DNA of 64,000 nt from Monosporascus cannonballus (taxonomy: Eukaryota > Ascomycota > Sordariomycetes > Xylariales), in NCBI GenBank assembly GCA_004154925.1, contig QJNS01000271.1, positions 3,603-67,602 on the forward strand. Reading direction: 5' to 3'. Below are positions 13,001 to 25,046 of this stretch, piece after piece. A program made the translations under genes and the position numbers. The notes below the pieces were generated by a model, which saw only the letters and a list, made by a program, of their open reading frames with translations, made no database searches and had not been told where the DNA came from. Within the stretch, counting starts at the first letter, position 1, and the number at the start of each line of letters is the position of its first letter.

Positions 13001-14568
13001 ATAATTTAAAAATTATTAAAGGTAAAACCTTAAATATAGCATATATCGTTATAGCCCAAAAATTACGTAACTTTTCTCCAGTTATAAACGTAATAAAAGT
13101 TTTTATAATAAAATATTTTTTCGATTTTAAAAATTTTTATAATTTAAAAAACGTACTTAAATCCTTATTTAAAAACCGTTCTGTACGTTATTAATTTAAC
13201 GGGTATATAATTTCTATATTACCGGCTACCTAGGAAAAAAAATACTATATTAGTAATATTAATCCCTAATTATTATTAGCCGGGATAAGCTTAAGATATA
13301 TTTCGTTTTTGCCATAATTATAATATATATAACAAATTATACGTATAAAAAAACGAAGAAAAGTTTATTACGGCTTTTACTTATTTTAAGTTAATTTTAT
13401 TTTGATTTTTCGGTAAATTTTATAATTGATTTACCGGTAAAGCAAAAAAAAACCCCGCTTTTTTATAGTATTTTATAATCGTTTAACGAAAACGGTTATT
13501 TTAAAACCGATACTTAGTATAAATGTAAAAACATATATTTAATATTTTATTATCTGTTATTGGAAATATTACGGTTTTTTAAAAAGATTAATATCCGATA
13601 AAGGGAATAATTAAACGAATAAAGTTTGGACCTATTTATCTAACCTAATAACTATATAATAATAATTTAATATATTGTTTAATCTTAAATACACAGAATT
13701 ACGGAAAAAATAATTAAATAAATTTTATATTTCTTTGTTATTTTATAAATTATATATAATATATTTAGGCCAAACTTTTATTAATAATATAACTAGCTTT
13801 TAAGAGTAGAAATATTTTATTAAAAATAATCTTTTTTAATTTATAAATACGATATAAACCTTATTAATAAAGTACCGGTAATTCTTTACTTAATTTCCGA
13901 AATAAAAAAATTATTAATTTTATTAAATAATTATGAAAAATACGGAATTCGTATAAATTATTATAATGTTAATATAGGCCTAATTAAAGTAATTAATTAA
14001 TATTTTTAAAAAATAAATACCTCGTTTCGAAATAAAAAATTTAATATAATTAAACTTAATAAATATAATTATTTCGTAATTATGCAAAAAATATTTTAAA
14101 TGTATATTAAATATAAAATTACCGTATTTACGCTGTATAATACCGTAAACTTAAATATACCGTTAGAAATATATTAAGAATTTAATATAAACCTTTTAAA
14201 ATTAATAATAAAAAATTTATTATTTAATTAAATGCTAAATAATAATTAATCGTTATTAATATTATTAACAAAAAAGAAAATAAATATATAATAAAATATA
14301 TATTAAAGGCCGAAAATAAACGCATAAATCGTGGTCGCCGAAAGAAGCTATTCGTAAAGTAAATAAATTATGCCAAATTAATATAAAAATTACGTAATAA
14401 TTTCAAAAATATAATTATTTTTAATAATTATAAAAAGTTCTTCGGAAATAAAAATAAAATTAACGAAAACGTAAAGTTACGAATAAAGATAAAAGGAAAA
14501 AGGTATAAGCAAAACCGCCGCCGCCTTGCCGCAGCCTTATTATTCTCTAAGGGCGAGAAAAGGGGTAA

Positions 14569-14758
14569 TATTACAAGCTAAAGCTTATAGGGCAGCTCGG
14601 GCTTACCGAACGAGTTCTTTAGCCCGAGCTCACCTATATATATATAGGGAGCAGCCACCTTGCTGGTAGTTAGCTATTTCTTCCCTTCTTTTCCCACCTT
14701 GAATATAAACCTTTGTTGCGCCGTACCTCCGTTCAACTTACGCATCGTGCCCGTCACA
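14569..14758 (+). repeat. E2 3' LTR (190 bp) with an internal 10-bp hairpin
   Basis: Collinear with the left LTR and less mutated; ends CCCGTCACA. It holds a perfect inverted repeat AGCTCGGGCT (14594-14603) / AGCCCGAGCT (14621-14630) with a 17-nt loop, followed by a TATATATATAGGG stretch. The hairpin is only partly kept in the left copy. The short open frame at 14660-14863 runs out of the LTR into E1 and is spurious. Confidence 0.88.
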
Positions 14759-14763
14759 AAGAG

Positions 14764-15665
14764 TTCCGAAACAGATTCTTTTTTATCCAGTTCTAATATT
14801 CGCATAATTATTCTTATAATGCTTTTTATTATGTTCGCGATATTTGTTAAGCTAGTTTTCTAGTTTTTTGCATTTTCCGTCGAATTTCTTATTATAATGG
14901 CCCTGATTGAGTTTTTCGCCATAAGGGGCCCGATATGTACTTAAACTGAATTATGTTAATGAACTTATTTCCGTTTTTCTGATTTTCTCTAGATTATCCC
15001 TTAAGTACTGGTTTTCAGTTATTTTAATGGAGTTTCTTAAGTGCTTTGCACCATGTTATTTTATGCTCTATTTTGTTATAATTAAAGTATTTGGTTTAGC
15101 TCTAATTTTTTCTATAAATAATTTTTAATTCTATAACTTTTAATTCCGTGCCGTAAAAAATATTATTACGTCGAAAAACGCTGATACTAGCCGTATATTA
15201 AGGCTTGTTATTATTTTTTTCTGGTACCGTTAATACGCTAAACGTATTATCGATTATCGATCTTAATTATTATCGTAATATAATCGGATTAATAATTAAG
15301 CCGATTAAACTTGAACAACTCTTTTTATATTTCTTTTTTTAAGCCGTCGAAAAACTTAGCTATTAATATTTTTTATTCTTAATTTAGCTTACATATTAAT
15401 TAAATAAATCTATTACCTTGATTAGATATTAATTGTTTTATCGTAACTGTTAAATCTGCATTTGGGCCTTTATTTTTTCGTTTATTATATCGAAAATCGT
15501 CGTAAATATTTATTTAAATTATTCGTATTTATTATATATTCGTATTATTTCCGTATTTCGTTTATCGAATAGCAAAATAACGTATTTTCTTATAACGGGT
15601 TCGAACTAAATAATTGCGCTTCCGGTAAATCGTTTAACCGCAAATTCCATTCGTACTGTAAACGT
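14764..15665 (-). pseudogene. E1 gag relic, first segment
   Basis: Resumes E1 immediately after the E2 target duplication. It aligns base for base with E6 at about 39530-40400, including the Lys/Tyr-rich protein stretch read on the minus strand. It has many stops and no open frame of note. It ends at the E3 insertion point. Confidence 0.7.
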
Positions 15666-15670
15666 AATAA

Positions 15671-15877
15671 TGTAAGATAATGGATAGCTGTGAGCTGGGG
15701 TGAGGTAATCTCCGACCAGCCGTAAAGTAGATTTCAAGAAGTAAATATATTAGGTTATTTTTATCTGGCGTTTTTTATTAACTACCAGATAGTGGATTTA
15801 TATTAATAAGTAAATCGATAACTAATCGGTAGCTGGTCGGTTACCAGCCTTATTTGTATAAAAATTAAATTTTTATA
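15671..15877 (-). repeat. E3 3' LTR (207 bp)
   Basis: Begins TGTAAGATAATGG on the plus strand, ends TTTTTATA, and is collinear with 22397-22603. It contains the conserved blocks TAATCTCCGACCAGCCGTAA and CGGTAGCTGGTCGG. Preserved G/C content is higher than in the adjacent interior. Confidence 0.88.
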
Positions 15878-18800
15878 ATTATTTCCCTTTTTTAAATTGT
15901 TAATCCCTAATAATATTATTATTAATTTAATATAACGCGTTTCGCAAAAACGGTTATACATATTTACCGATAATTTACCGTTATATGACATTATAAATAA
16001 TTATCGTAATAATTAATACGTATTATATTGCATAATTAATCATGTTCCGCCTAATATCTTGTTATAATCCGTTTTCGACCTTATCTTATTTACCTTTTTT
16101 TCTTTTTTTTTTTTTCGCGCTTATATCTTTATTTCTTTTGTATATGCGTTCTGTTCGGTTTTCCGTTTTTCTTTATTTTTATTTTGTTTCTTCCGTTTAT
16201 TTTACGTATTATTTCCTTTTGTCATATTTCTTTTTTTGTAAAAAGTTTCCAAAAATAATACTTTAACATTAATAAAAATTAGGATTTTTTAACGTTATTT
16301 TTTAGACGCCGATAATAAAATAAATATTAATCGTATTGTAAATATTAAAAAGCCGTTTTATATTTACGTAATATAACGTTATTTCGATTATTATACGATT
16401 TACGTTTAAACTTTGGATATCCTAAATTATATCGTAATTAATTATTATTATAAAATGCTTTACACAGTAAATAATTATTTTTAATATTATTAATATCGTT
16501 ATTTAATTTCCGTTCAAATTCCGATTATTTTTAAAAATACCGCCTAGACGGTTTTTTAATTCGGTACCGATAACTAGGAGTTAATCGACAAATTCGAAAC
16601 GGCTCGTATTACGGGTACCCAGTACGAACGTTTCGACGTAATTGCGGTTAATCGTTAATTCGATATCCTTTACGAAATCAAATTCGCCCTTAACGCAATT
16701 ATTATTAAGAAATATCGTTTTCTTAATATAACGGAAATCGACTTTTAATTAGTAATTATAATTACGGAGATCTAATTGTAATACCGTTTTATAGGTTCAT
16801 AAATTTAAATCTTTTTTATAAATATTACGGTTTTTCTTTTACTATTTTACAACTAATTTTTAATTAAACACAATTTTAAGATACCCTTATTAATAAAATA
16901 ACTTTCGAAACCCGTTATACCGTTACGTTTTCCGTTTACGAACATTGTTCGCCCTTTTTTTAATGCTTTAACGAAACTTTAATATTTATTAATAATTATA
17001 ATTAAAAAATAATTTTACCCGGCAAAGTTATTACCAAACTCAAATACGTTAAACGTTTTAAAAACGGCGTTTTATTTCCGATTGATAATAAACTATATTC
17101 CGATTACTTAGACTTTATTTTTCCTAAAAAATAAAATATTTTTTAAATGTTTTCCGGGTTTTACGCTTAATATATTTAACAAATATATTCGCTTTTTGCC
17201 ATTATATATTTTGCGATCGTTTTTCGATATTCCTATATTAATTTCCCTAATATATTTGTTAGAAGCTAATTAACGCAAAATCTAATAATTAAATACGAAA
17301 TTGTATTTTTCAAATAAACATTTAATTTTTTTATATTACCTATTAATTTCTAACCGATATATAATAAAGTAACTATTTGGTAAAAACTTAAAAATAATTA
17401 TATAATTAAATAATACTTTAACGTTAATATTTTTAATTTGCTTAAAAATATTTCTTATAATTTTTGTAATTATTAAGCGATTAATTTTCGATTAGATTAT
17501 TATTATTTTACGGTTATTAGGTCGTCTTATTTTCTATATACGTATTTAACTTTCTTTCCGTAACGTTATAATATTATAAATACATTTTTAAAATACTTTT
17601 AAAACCTTTACGTATTATATTCGGGAAACTAACCTTTTTATTTAATTAAATATTTACGTTATTTCCGGTTACTTCGGTAGCGGACGATATTTCTTATTAC
17701 TTATTTTTTTATTTTTTATTAAATCTGATAACGTTATTTAAACGTTATCCGATTTTCGGTTATATTACGGTTATAATAAAGATATTAAAAATATATTATA
17801 TATTTATTAATATTTATTAAAAAGATTTTACTTTATATACCTAAAACCTTATTTACTTTTTAGTCGCAACTCGGATTTAAATAAATATAAATTTTTATTT
17901 TTATATTTAAAATGTTTAAGTAATAAATTTATTTATTATTTTAATTTAAATGTTATAGGCATATAATATTAATTATAATACTTTTTTTAAACTACCGTTA
18001 TTTCTTTAATATTCGTATATTATTTAATAAATAATTACTATTTTCTTAAGGCGCTTTTTAATTTCTTATATTTATCTTTTAAACCTTTATAAAAGGTATT
18101 TTATTATCTTTAAATAATACCTATATAAAATTTTGAACGAAAAACGGCCAGTAAAGGCGTTTTGAATATTATTATATAAGAATTCCGTATTTCATAATAA
18201 CTTTATTTAATTATTTTAATACTTATTAACGTAATTACGGAAATAATATTTTAAAATTTGATAAATACGTTCTATTTCCCTATTAATTTACGGATAATAA
18301 ATGGTTAATATTCGCCGTTTTACATTTTATTTTTCATAAAATCCCACTTAAAATTAAATTGTTAATAATTTATTTTTATTGTTAATAATTCCGGCTGATA
18401 TATTAAATTTATATTTAAATTTATTCTAAAATAATCGAATTAATTCGGCTGCAATTAAGATTTTAATTATAAAAATAAATAATTCTAACTTCGTAAAATA
18501 ATCAATAATTACGAGAATTACACCGTACTTTAGCTCGTCTAAATTTCGGCTTTTAAAAAGCCCCGTAATAAAATTTAACGAAATTTCTTAAAAAATTACT
18601 TAAATACTAATAAAAGTTATAATTATCCATATAATTTCTTACGTAATTTTATTATGTCCTAAAAATTCGAATATTATTTTATATATTTTCGGATATTATT
18701 TAGTATATTTTCTTAATAACATTTTTTAATTGTTAATTTTAACGCACAAATTTATCTTATATATTCTGCTTTAATATTATTATGGTATTAATTAATGAAT

Positions 18801-20229
18801 TATTTTCGTAAAATGCTTTATAACGGAATTACGAATTTATTTTAATAATGTAAAACCTTATTTAAATTCAGAAAATATTTTCCTTTTATTTCGGCTCAAT
18901 GTTCAATTATCCGTATTAATTCCATAATATTTAAATCCTTAGATTATAATTTTCGAACCTAATCGTAAAACTATCGGGAAACCGTTAGTTAAAATACTGT
19001 TTCGTCCTTAAATAACCTTTTTACCAAATAACGTAAAATATTTTAGTTATAAATAATAGCCTTAATATTAATTTCGTTTTTCTTAAACGTTTCGAAATTC
19101 GATCGTAATACGGTCGTAATATATAATTATTATTATTTAACCGTTAATCATATTATTATTACGATTAACGTTTATAGTATTATTTGTAAATAATAAATTC
19201 GACAAATATATAATTCCTTATTTTTCTTTGTTTTAAAAAATGTCTTATAATTATAAAACAAAGGTTTTCTTTTTTGTTACCCAAATAATAATTACTTAAA
19301 TTTTCGCTACCTAAAATCTATCTGGGAATTCTATAACGACCAAATTTTATATTACTTTTATACGGCCTTTCGCCCTTTTATAATATTTTAAATCACGCTA
19401 TATATTTATAACCGTTTTTCGTACGTTTTTCTGCATATTATTCATAAAACCGATTTTTTTAAATAACGTAAAAACTATATTTTTGCACGCGATTTCCCTT
19501 AATAAATAATCTAAAAGTTTAAATAACCTATTTGCCGGGTTGGCGGCGCCCAGTCGTTATTAGATTTTAAAATTAAATTACGTAAAGCGGAAAACTTATC
19601 GGCTAACCTTTTTTTAAGATTACGCGCCGGCGCTTTTATTATATTTTTTAATGTTATATAATCGATAAATATTAAGAAATATTTTTCAGTTTTTTTAAAA
19701 TATTACCGTTAATATTTTAAGCTTTTTATAATTATTAATAATTTTTGTTATTTTATAATTTACTCTTTTTCGGTTAAATTTAATTTTCGTAACTAATATG
19801 CAACTAAGCGTTAATTTCTTGCTTATTTTTATAAAAATATTTTTGTTATAATTTTTATTAAGGCGTTAATTATAACCTTAATCTTTTTAACATTATTTTA
19901 ATATCGGAAAATAATCGCCAACTAAAAGATATTTTTTTCAATTTCGAAATACCTTTTTAACTTTCTCGGGCTATTAAAATTTTATTAATTTCTTTTTGCT
20001 TTACGCCTTTTTTAAACACTTAAAATAAGTTCGGTAATACGCGAATAATAAATAATAAATTCTTTAATAAAAATTTATAAATCTGAAAAATATTTAAATA
20101 TTATAAATTAATTTTAATTCCGGCCATATTTCGATAACATCGACCTATTAGCGATTTATTTTCAAATCGTCAATATTAAGTATAAATTTTAAAAACTTTA
20201 TTTTTTTAAAAGAAATTCGTATTTAAACA

Positions 20230-20740
20230 TTTTGGCAAATAATTAATATTATAATAACCGTTTAAAAACTAACTAAAAATACTTTGCATATTTTCTTTCG
20301 TTTTCTAAATAAATAAGTATATTATTTAAATATATTAGGTATATATAATTAATTAATTCAGTTAATATTTTATATATATTGATATCAAACATAATTAATA
20401 TATTAATAAAATTCAATAAAATAACCGTATATTTAAATTGCTTGTATAGCGTTCGAAAAACGATTTTTTATTAATCGCCCTTTTTAATTTTAATACGTTA
20501 ATAAATATCCTTAAGATTAATTTTCGAAAATACCTTAATTAATTTTAAACAATGTATTATTTTTCAAATTAAAAATAAAAAATATCAGTTTTTTATCGTT
20601 ACCCGATTTAACCTCTTATAATTAATGTAAAATCGGAAACTACAGTCCTTTTTAAATATAAATAATACTGGTACTTTTACGTTCGTTCCTATTATTATTT
20701 ATCATATTAACAGAAATTTCGTAAGCCTTATAATATCTGA
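20230..20740 (-). pseudogene. E3 reverse transcriptase relic
   Basis: On the minus strand the sequence gives ERTKVPVLFIF, then SFRFYINYKRLNRVTIKN, then KVFSKINLKDIY and RIKIKKGD. This is the standard order of a Ty3/gypsy RT (fingers, then palm with the first catalytic Asp). The YxDD tetrad is now YLNN (20331-20342, both Asp to Asn) within YLNNILIYLENE. Integrase and RNase H relics lie to the left (about 17,000-20,200) but are too mutated to delimit. Confidence 0.78.
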
Positions 20741-22396
20741 TATTCGCGCCGTTAACGCCGATAAAGCCCGGAATATTAATAAAATCTAATTGGAAATTAA
20801 GTTTTCTCGTAAGCCTTTTGCTTATAACATTTATTTATGCTTAGGTATCCATATCCGTTTATATTACTACATCTTTCGTGTTATTTTAATAAATACTTTC
20901 CTTTTAAAAAGCGGCTTTATTTTAACCGTCCTATAATTATTAGCCAAAATCAACTGGACGTATACGTTTACTCCGGCTCCTTTTTTAGGTTTACGTTTGG
21001 GAATTAATATAATTTATCGTTATATACTATATTATGTTATACGGCTTTCGGAAATTAATTTCTGTATAACCGGAATAACAAGGGTTTTAAGTTCTTTTTT
21101 AATTTATAATTTACGTTTTTATAGCTTAATTTCCCATAATTGTAATATTTAAATAGGCCTTTATAAAAATTAAAAGTATTAAATCGTACGAACTTGTTTT
21201 AATCGGCATTAAGTCGGCAATTATTTATTTTCCGAATATAAAAATGCCCGCGGTTCTTGTTAATTTTATACGGTGCCTTTAATTTGCTTTAAAAACCTTT
21301 TTTTCCGAAAGCATTAAAACCAAATCTTTTATCCTTATTAATACTTTTAGCGAAAAATAATCGGTTTTTTTCGTCTTTTTCCAAATATCCTAGTAACATT
21401 TTGCCTTATTTACCATATGATTAATTTGTTCCAGCTTAATATTTTTTCGTAATAAGATATTTAGTAACCTTAATATTAATTTATAAATGTAATTAAAAGT
21501 AAAACGTTTATTATCCCGATTATTTTCCGGGTTAAAAACGTTCGTAAACTTTATTTTATAAATCAAAAACCTTTATTTACCGTAAAAGTTTAATTGTAAT
21601 TAATCGGATCGCTATTGTAATTCTATAAATTATTCCTTATATTCCTTATCGAAAGAATTAAAATTTACGTAACCTTTTCTAATACAAATCCATAAGTCTT
21701 CCATTATTAATTTTTTTTCGTAATTAAAATAATTAAATATAACGCGGTATAATTATTGAATATTTGTAATAAAAACGTCCATATAATTTATGGCCCATTG
21801 GATATAGGTAAAAATATTTCGCCTTAGCCTCTCGGCAGAAATTTTCGTAACAGCTTTTATTTAATTTTTTTTAATTAATGCGCGTTCGCAAAATTTCGGG
21901 CAATTATAACGCGGTATTCGTTTATCGCTTTTAGGCTTTTATAATAATATTTTAATTAATTTATAAAACTTTGTTTTTTTAACCTATATTATTATTTATT
22001 ATTCGGCCAATTATCGGAGTAATTCCGAATATTACTTATTTTATTAACGAATAATTTCGAAAATCTGATTATTATTAAAAAATTTAATTTTTTCTTATTT
22101 TGAATTTCGGAACGTAGTTATTATATTACGCCCGTTTTCCGACCGTTTAATTAACGGCTATCGGAATACGTCCTTATTATATGTATAAAAGGATTTAGGA
22201 TTTCGAAAACCGTAATTTTTTACTCGTTAAGGCTTTATTATAAGGTTTTTAGCCTATTTTGGTATCGTAACTAATCGTTTATCGGTTAGGTTCCGATCAG
22301 AGGTCTTTTCGACTAATAACCTAGGTTTGTTTTATAATCGACGAACTTTGCTTTTGGTAATTATTACGTTACCGTCTATAATAAAGGTGGAAAAAT

Positions 22397-22603
22397 TATA
22401 AAATAATAAATAACTATAAGCTGGAATAAGGTAATCTCCGACTAATCGTAAAGTAGATTCCAAGAAATAAATATATTAGGTTATTTCCATCTGGCGTTTT
22501 CTATTAGCTGCCAGATGGTGGATTTATACTAATAAATATGTCGATAACTGATCGGTAGCTGGTCGGCTACTAGCCTTATCCTTATAGGGGCTGTATTTTC
22601 ACA
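22397..22603 (-). repeat. E3 5' LTR (207 bp)
   Basis: Collinear with the left copy; begins TATAAAATAA on the plus strand and ends TTTTCACA. G/A and C/T differences predominate. It is followed directly by the AATAA duplication and the resumed E1 sequence. Confidence 0.88.
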
Positions 22604-22608
22604 AATAA

Positions 22609-23060
22609 ATCGAATAAGAAAATACCGGAAATATATTCGGCATTAAATTAAAAATAATTATAACTTAATCGAAATTTCGTTAAAGAATTTTAGCTTAAGA
22701 AATTTAAAAACCTTTTTTAATTCCTTGGCAAAATTTCGCTAAACAATCTGGTTCGTTCGAAAAAGCTTTCCGGTTTCGGGAGTTTTTTTCTCTTAAACTT
22801 CTTATGTGCAGCTTAAAAGGATGTCGTAAAATTATTATTATCTTTTTCAAGCTGAATAATCTGTTCGTTTATAATATCCAGGCATCGAAAAATTTCTTCG
22901 TAAAAAAACCGAAACTTTTCCTTTTTCTTTTCGTATTTCATTCCAGTATCCGAGTTATTAAGGATTTGGTAAATAAGTTATTCGGGCTACTTGCTAATAA
23001 ATATAATGTCGGCGATATTGCGCAAATTTTAACGGTATTACTGAATAAAAACTTGTAACG
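22609..23060 (-). pseudogene. E1 gag relic, N-terminal segment
   Basis: The resumed 5' end of E1 aligns with E6 at about 40,420-40,880. Read on the minus strand it gives a charged helical stretch (KYEKKKEKFRFFYEEIF, then INEQIIQLEKDNN) typical of a gag N-terminus. The plus-strand open frame at 22804-23058 is its antisense shadow. Confidence 0.6.
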
Positions 23061-23430
23061 TATAACGGCTGAAGGATTTAACCAATTATTAAACCTTAAT
23101 CGTACGGATTTATATAAACAAAAATATCGTAAAAATCTATGTAATATATATAATAACGTATTACATTTCGTAATAGCAAAAATATCTTAGGTAACTATAT
23201 TATATTACAAGCTAAAGTTATTTAAATTTTAGAAATAATAAGCATATATATTTTAATTTTTTATTACTATTTATTTTTGCTTAATAAAGTTTTACTGAAC
23301 GGTGGTTCAGCGCTGTTTATCAGTGCTCAGTTAAGACCCGCTAAGCACTGATCACGTGATTTCAAACTGGCATAGCTGCGTGGTCTTGGCTCGACCGTTT
23401 TCACAGGCCCAACCTGTTTGGGTCGTGACA
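23061..23430 (-). repeat. LTR-B, shared between E1 and E4
   Basis: 370 bp, beginning TATAACGGCTGAAGG and ending GGTCGTGACA on the plus strand. It is the same family and length as LTR-A. It is the 5' LTR of E1. It also directly adjoins the 3' internal part of E4, but the polypurine tract expected inside a 3' LTR is missing on that side. Its right 140 bp keeps near-normal GC, including a CACGTG-containing palindrome, while its left half is strongly AT-converted. Confidence 0.85.
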
Positions 23431-24858
23431 AAAAGGCGTTAATTTGTTCGAAAGGCGTTACCATAGTATAACGTAAACTCCAGGTATTGGACGATCTGGA
23501 GAAATAAAAACGCCGGAAATAAGGACAGTTGGAGGTTGCCGTTATAACTACTATGTTAACGCAGGCCGCGGCCGATTAACTCGACATCCCGGTTATTAAC
23601 TGGCTAACTATTAATTAGGACGTACCCGTCGTTATCGGTAAAAGTTCTTTAATAGGCGCTGGGCGCTAATAAGATTTTTAACAAACTTCCTAAATGTTTT
23701 CGAAATTCGAGTACTTTTCCATTTAATTAAATATTAAGTAAATCTGTTTTGTTTCCGTATATCGAAGATCTTTTCCACTTTATATGCTTATTCGTTTTCT
23801 ATTTTTACGTCGTTTTATGCCGTATATATTTTGATTATATCTGTTACTGATTCGAATGAAAAAACGTAAAGAATTGGATAAAGTTTAACTTTTGAAAGAA
23901 ATTTTAATTAATAATTATTTTCTAAGATTTTCTTAGTAATTTTATATAGACCGATATAGTTGAAATCGAGTTTTTTATTGGGTCGCTTTATTTAAATGCT
24001 TTTTATAACGAGAAAAACCATTTTCCTCTTTTTTAAAAGTTGGTCCTTTTAATCTTTTTTAATTATAATATTTATTTATTTGATTACGTACAAATTCTAA
24101 TTTTATTTTTATTTCTTAATGCAATTATCGTAGTTACTTTAACGTATGGAATATTTTAGTGTTAATTGGACCGTTATTACGTATTTGTTGTATAAATTTC
24201 TGGAATAAAATCAAAATTTGCGTTTATTAATATTATTTTAATATTTTCGTAATAGTTAATATTATAAGCTTATTCGATAATAATTAAATTCTTAATTTAC
24301 TTATTTTATTCGTAATTAATATAATACTGTAAGTAAATTTTTAAAATTTGATTTGTTCGTTTTGTTTATTTATGCGCCTAAAGTTTTAATACGTCGGATA
24401 ATTTATAGTTTAGGCCGATTTGTGCCAGAAGGCCTTGCCAAAATTTAAATACAAATATTGATTTTTTGGTTAACATAATTTTTATTAATAATTTGAATAT
24501 ATTGAAAATATATTTACAAAAATTGTATATCATTTATTCAGCGTCTTTATTTTTATGATATAATAAAAAATAAAAACCTTTTGTGAATCGATCGACGATA
24601 ACGAAAATGTTATCGCAATATATTTTTATAACGGCATTTTTTAATATAGGAAGTTTAATAATAAAATCGAATGTGATTAAATATTATGGTCGTTTTATGA
24701 CTAGTAATAGTTGTAATTTTCCGTATGGCTTATGTCGTAAAGCTTTTGTTCTAGCGCAAATATCGTATTGCTGTATGATCTTTTACACCGTTAATTTTAT
24801 TTTAGAAAAGGAATATATACGTTAAAATCGTTTTAAAGTTTTATAAATCCTTAGATAT

Positions 24859-25046
24859 TGTGATGGGGCTGTATGGAGCCCTATTATGGAGCACCGGACA
24901 AACGCCGGTACCAAGCAGCACTAGCGCAGCGCCTGATATGCGAATATATATAACTGTATTTTTATCTTCCCTTTTTTTTCACTTTAATTTGAAAATAAAT
25001 TCTTATTAGTATTTAATTACAAACCGCTTAGGTAAAACCTTTTACA
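24859..25046 (+). repeat. E5 5' LTR (188 bp)
   Basis: Starts TGTGATGGGGCTG, ends CCTTTTACA, and is collinear with 31542-31728. Shared blocks include TTATGGAGCACCGGA and GCAGCGCCT. It stays close to normal GC in its first 90 bp, in contrast to the adjacent interior. Confidence 0.88.

Larger units (their letters stand above)
9230..14758 (+). mobile_element. E2: Ty3/gypsy LTR retrotransposon nested in E1
   Basis: 5529 bp bounded by two 190-bp LTRs. The duplicated target is AAAAG (9225-9229) and AAGAG (14759-14763), which differ by one G/A change. The purine-rich tract AAGGGCGAGAAAAGGGG ends just before the right LTR, showing plus-strand orientation. Gag lies roughly 9500-11000 and pol 11300-14500. 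It is heavily RIP-mutated, with no long open frame. It is opposite in orientation to its host E1 and has a different LTR sequence, so it is a separate family. Confidence 0.9.
15671..22603 (-). mobile_element. E3: Ty3/gypsy LTR retrotransposon nested in E1
   Basis: 6933 bp bounded by two 207-bp LTRs with a perfect 5-bp target duplication AATAA (15666-15670 and 22604-22608). RT reads on the minus strand and the sequence just inside the left LTR is pyrimidine-rich (TTTCCCTTTTTT, the complement of a polypurine tract), so the left LTR is the 3' LTR. This LTR family is unlike those of E1, E2 or E5. Heavily RIP-mutated; gag is expected toward the right end. The open frames at 15803-15991 and 16042-16266 are AT-rich chance frames. 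Confidence 0.9.
4069..23430 (-). mobile_element. E1: Ty3/gypsy chromovirus, RIP-degraded, carries two nested elements
   Basis: LTR-A (371 bp) is the 3' LTR and LTR-B (370 bp) the 5' LTR; the element reads on the minus strand. Removing nested E2 and E3 with their duplicated 5-bp sites leaves about 6.89 kb, the same as copy E6. Coding relics in element order (right to left) are gag (22609-23060 and 14764-15665), then protease, RT, RNase H, integrase and chromodomain (9229 down to 5078). Alignment with E6 shows the element is continuous across both insertions: the sequence left of 9230 resumes at 14764, and that left of 15671 resumes at 22604. Almost every Trp and many Gln codons have become stops. 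There is no convincing target-site duplication at its outer ends, because LTR-B is shared with the neighbouring copy E4. Confidence 0.88.

Noticed and set aside
16042..16266. 74-codon plus-strand frame, strongly hydrophobic
   Set aside because: Lies inside E3 on the strand opposite to its pol, and comes from T-rich low-complexity sequence.
22380..22396. Purine-rich tract GGTGGAAAAA next to the right LTR of E3 as evidence for plus orientation
   Set aside because: The RT reads on the minus strand and a better pyrimidine-rich tract lies inside the left LTR, so E3 is minus; this tract is on the primer-binding side.
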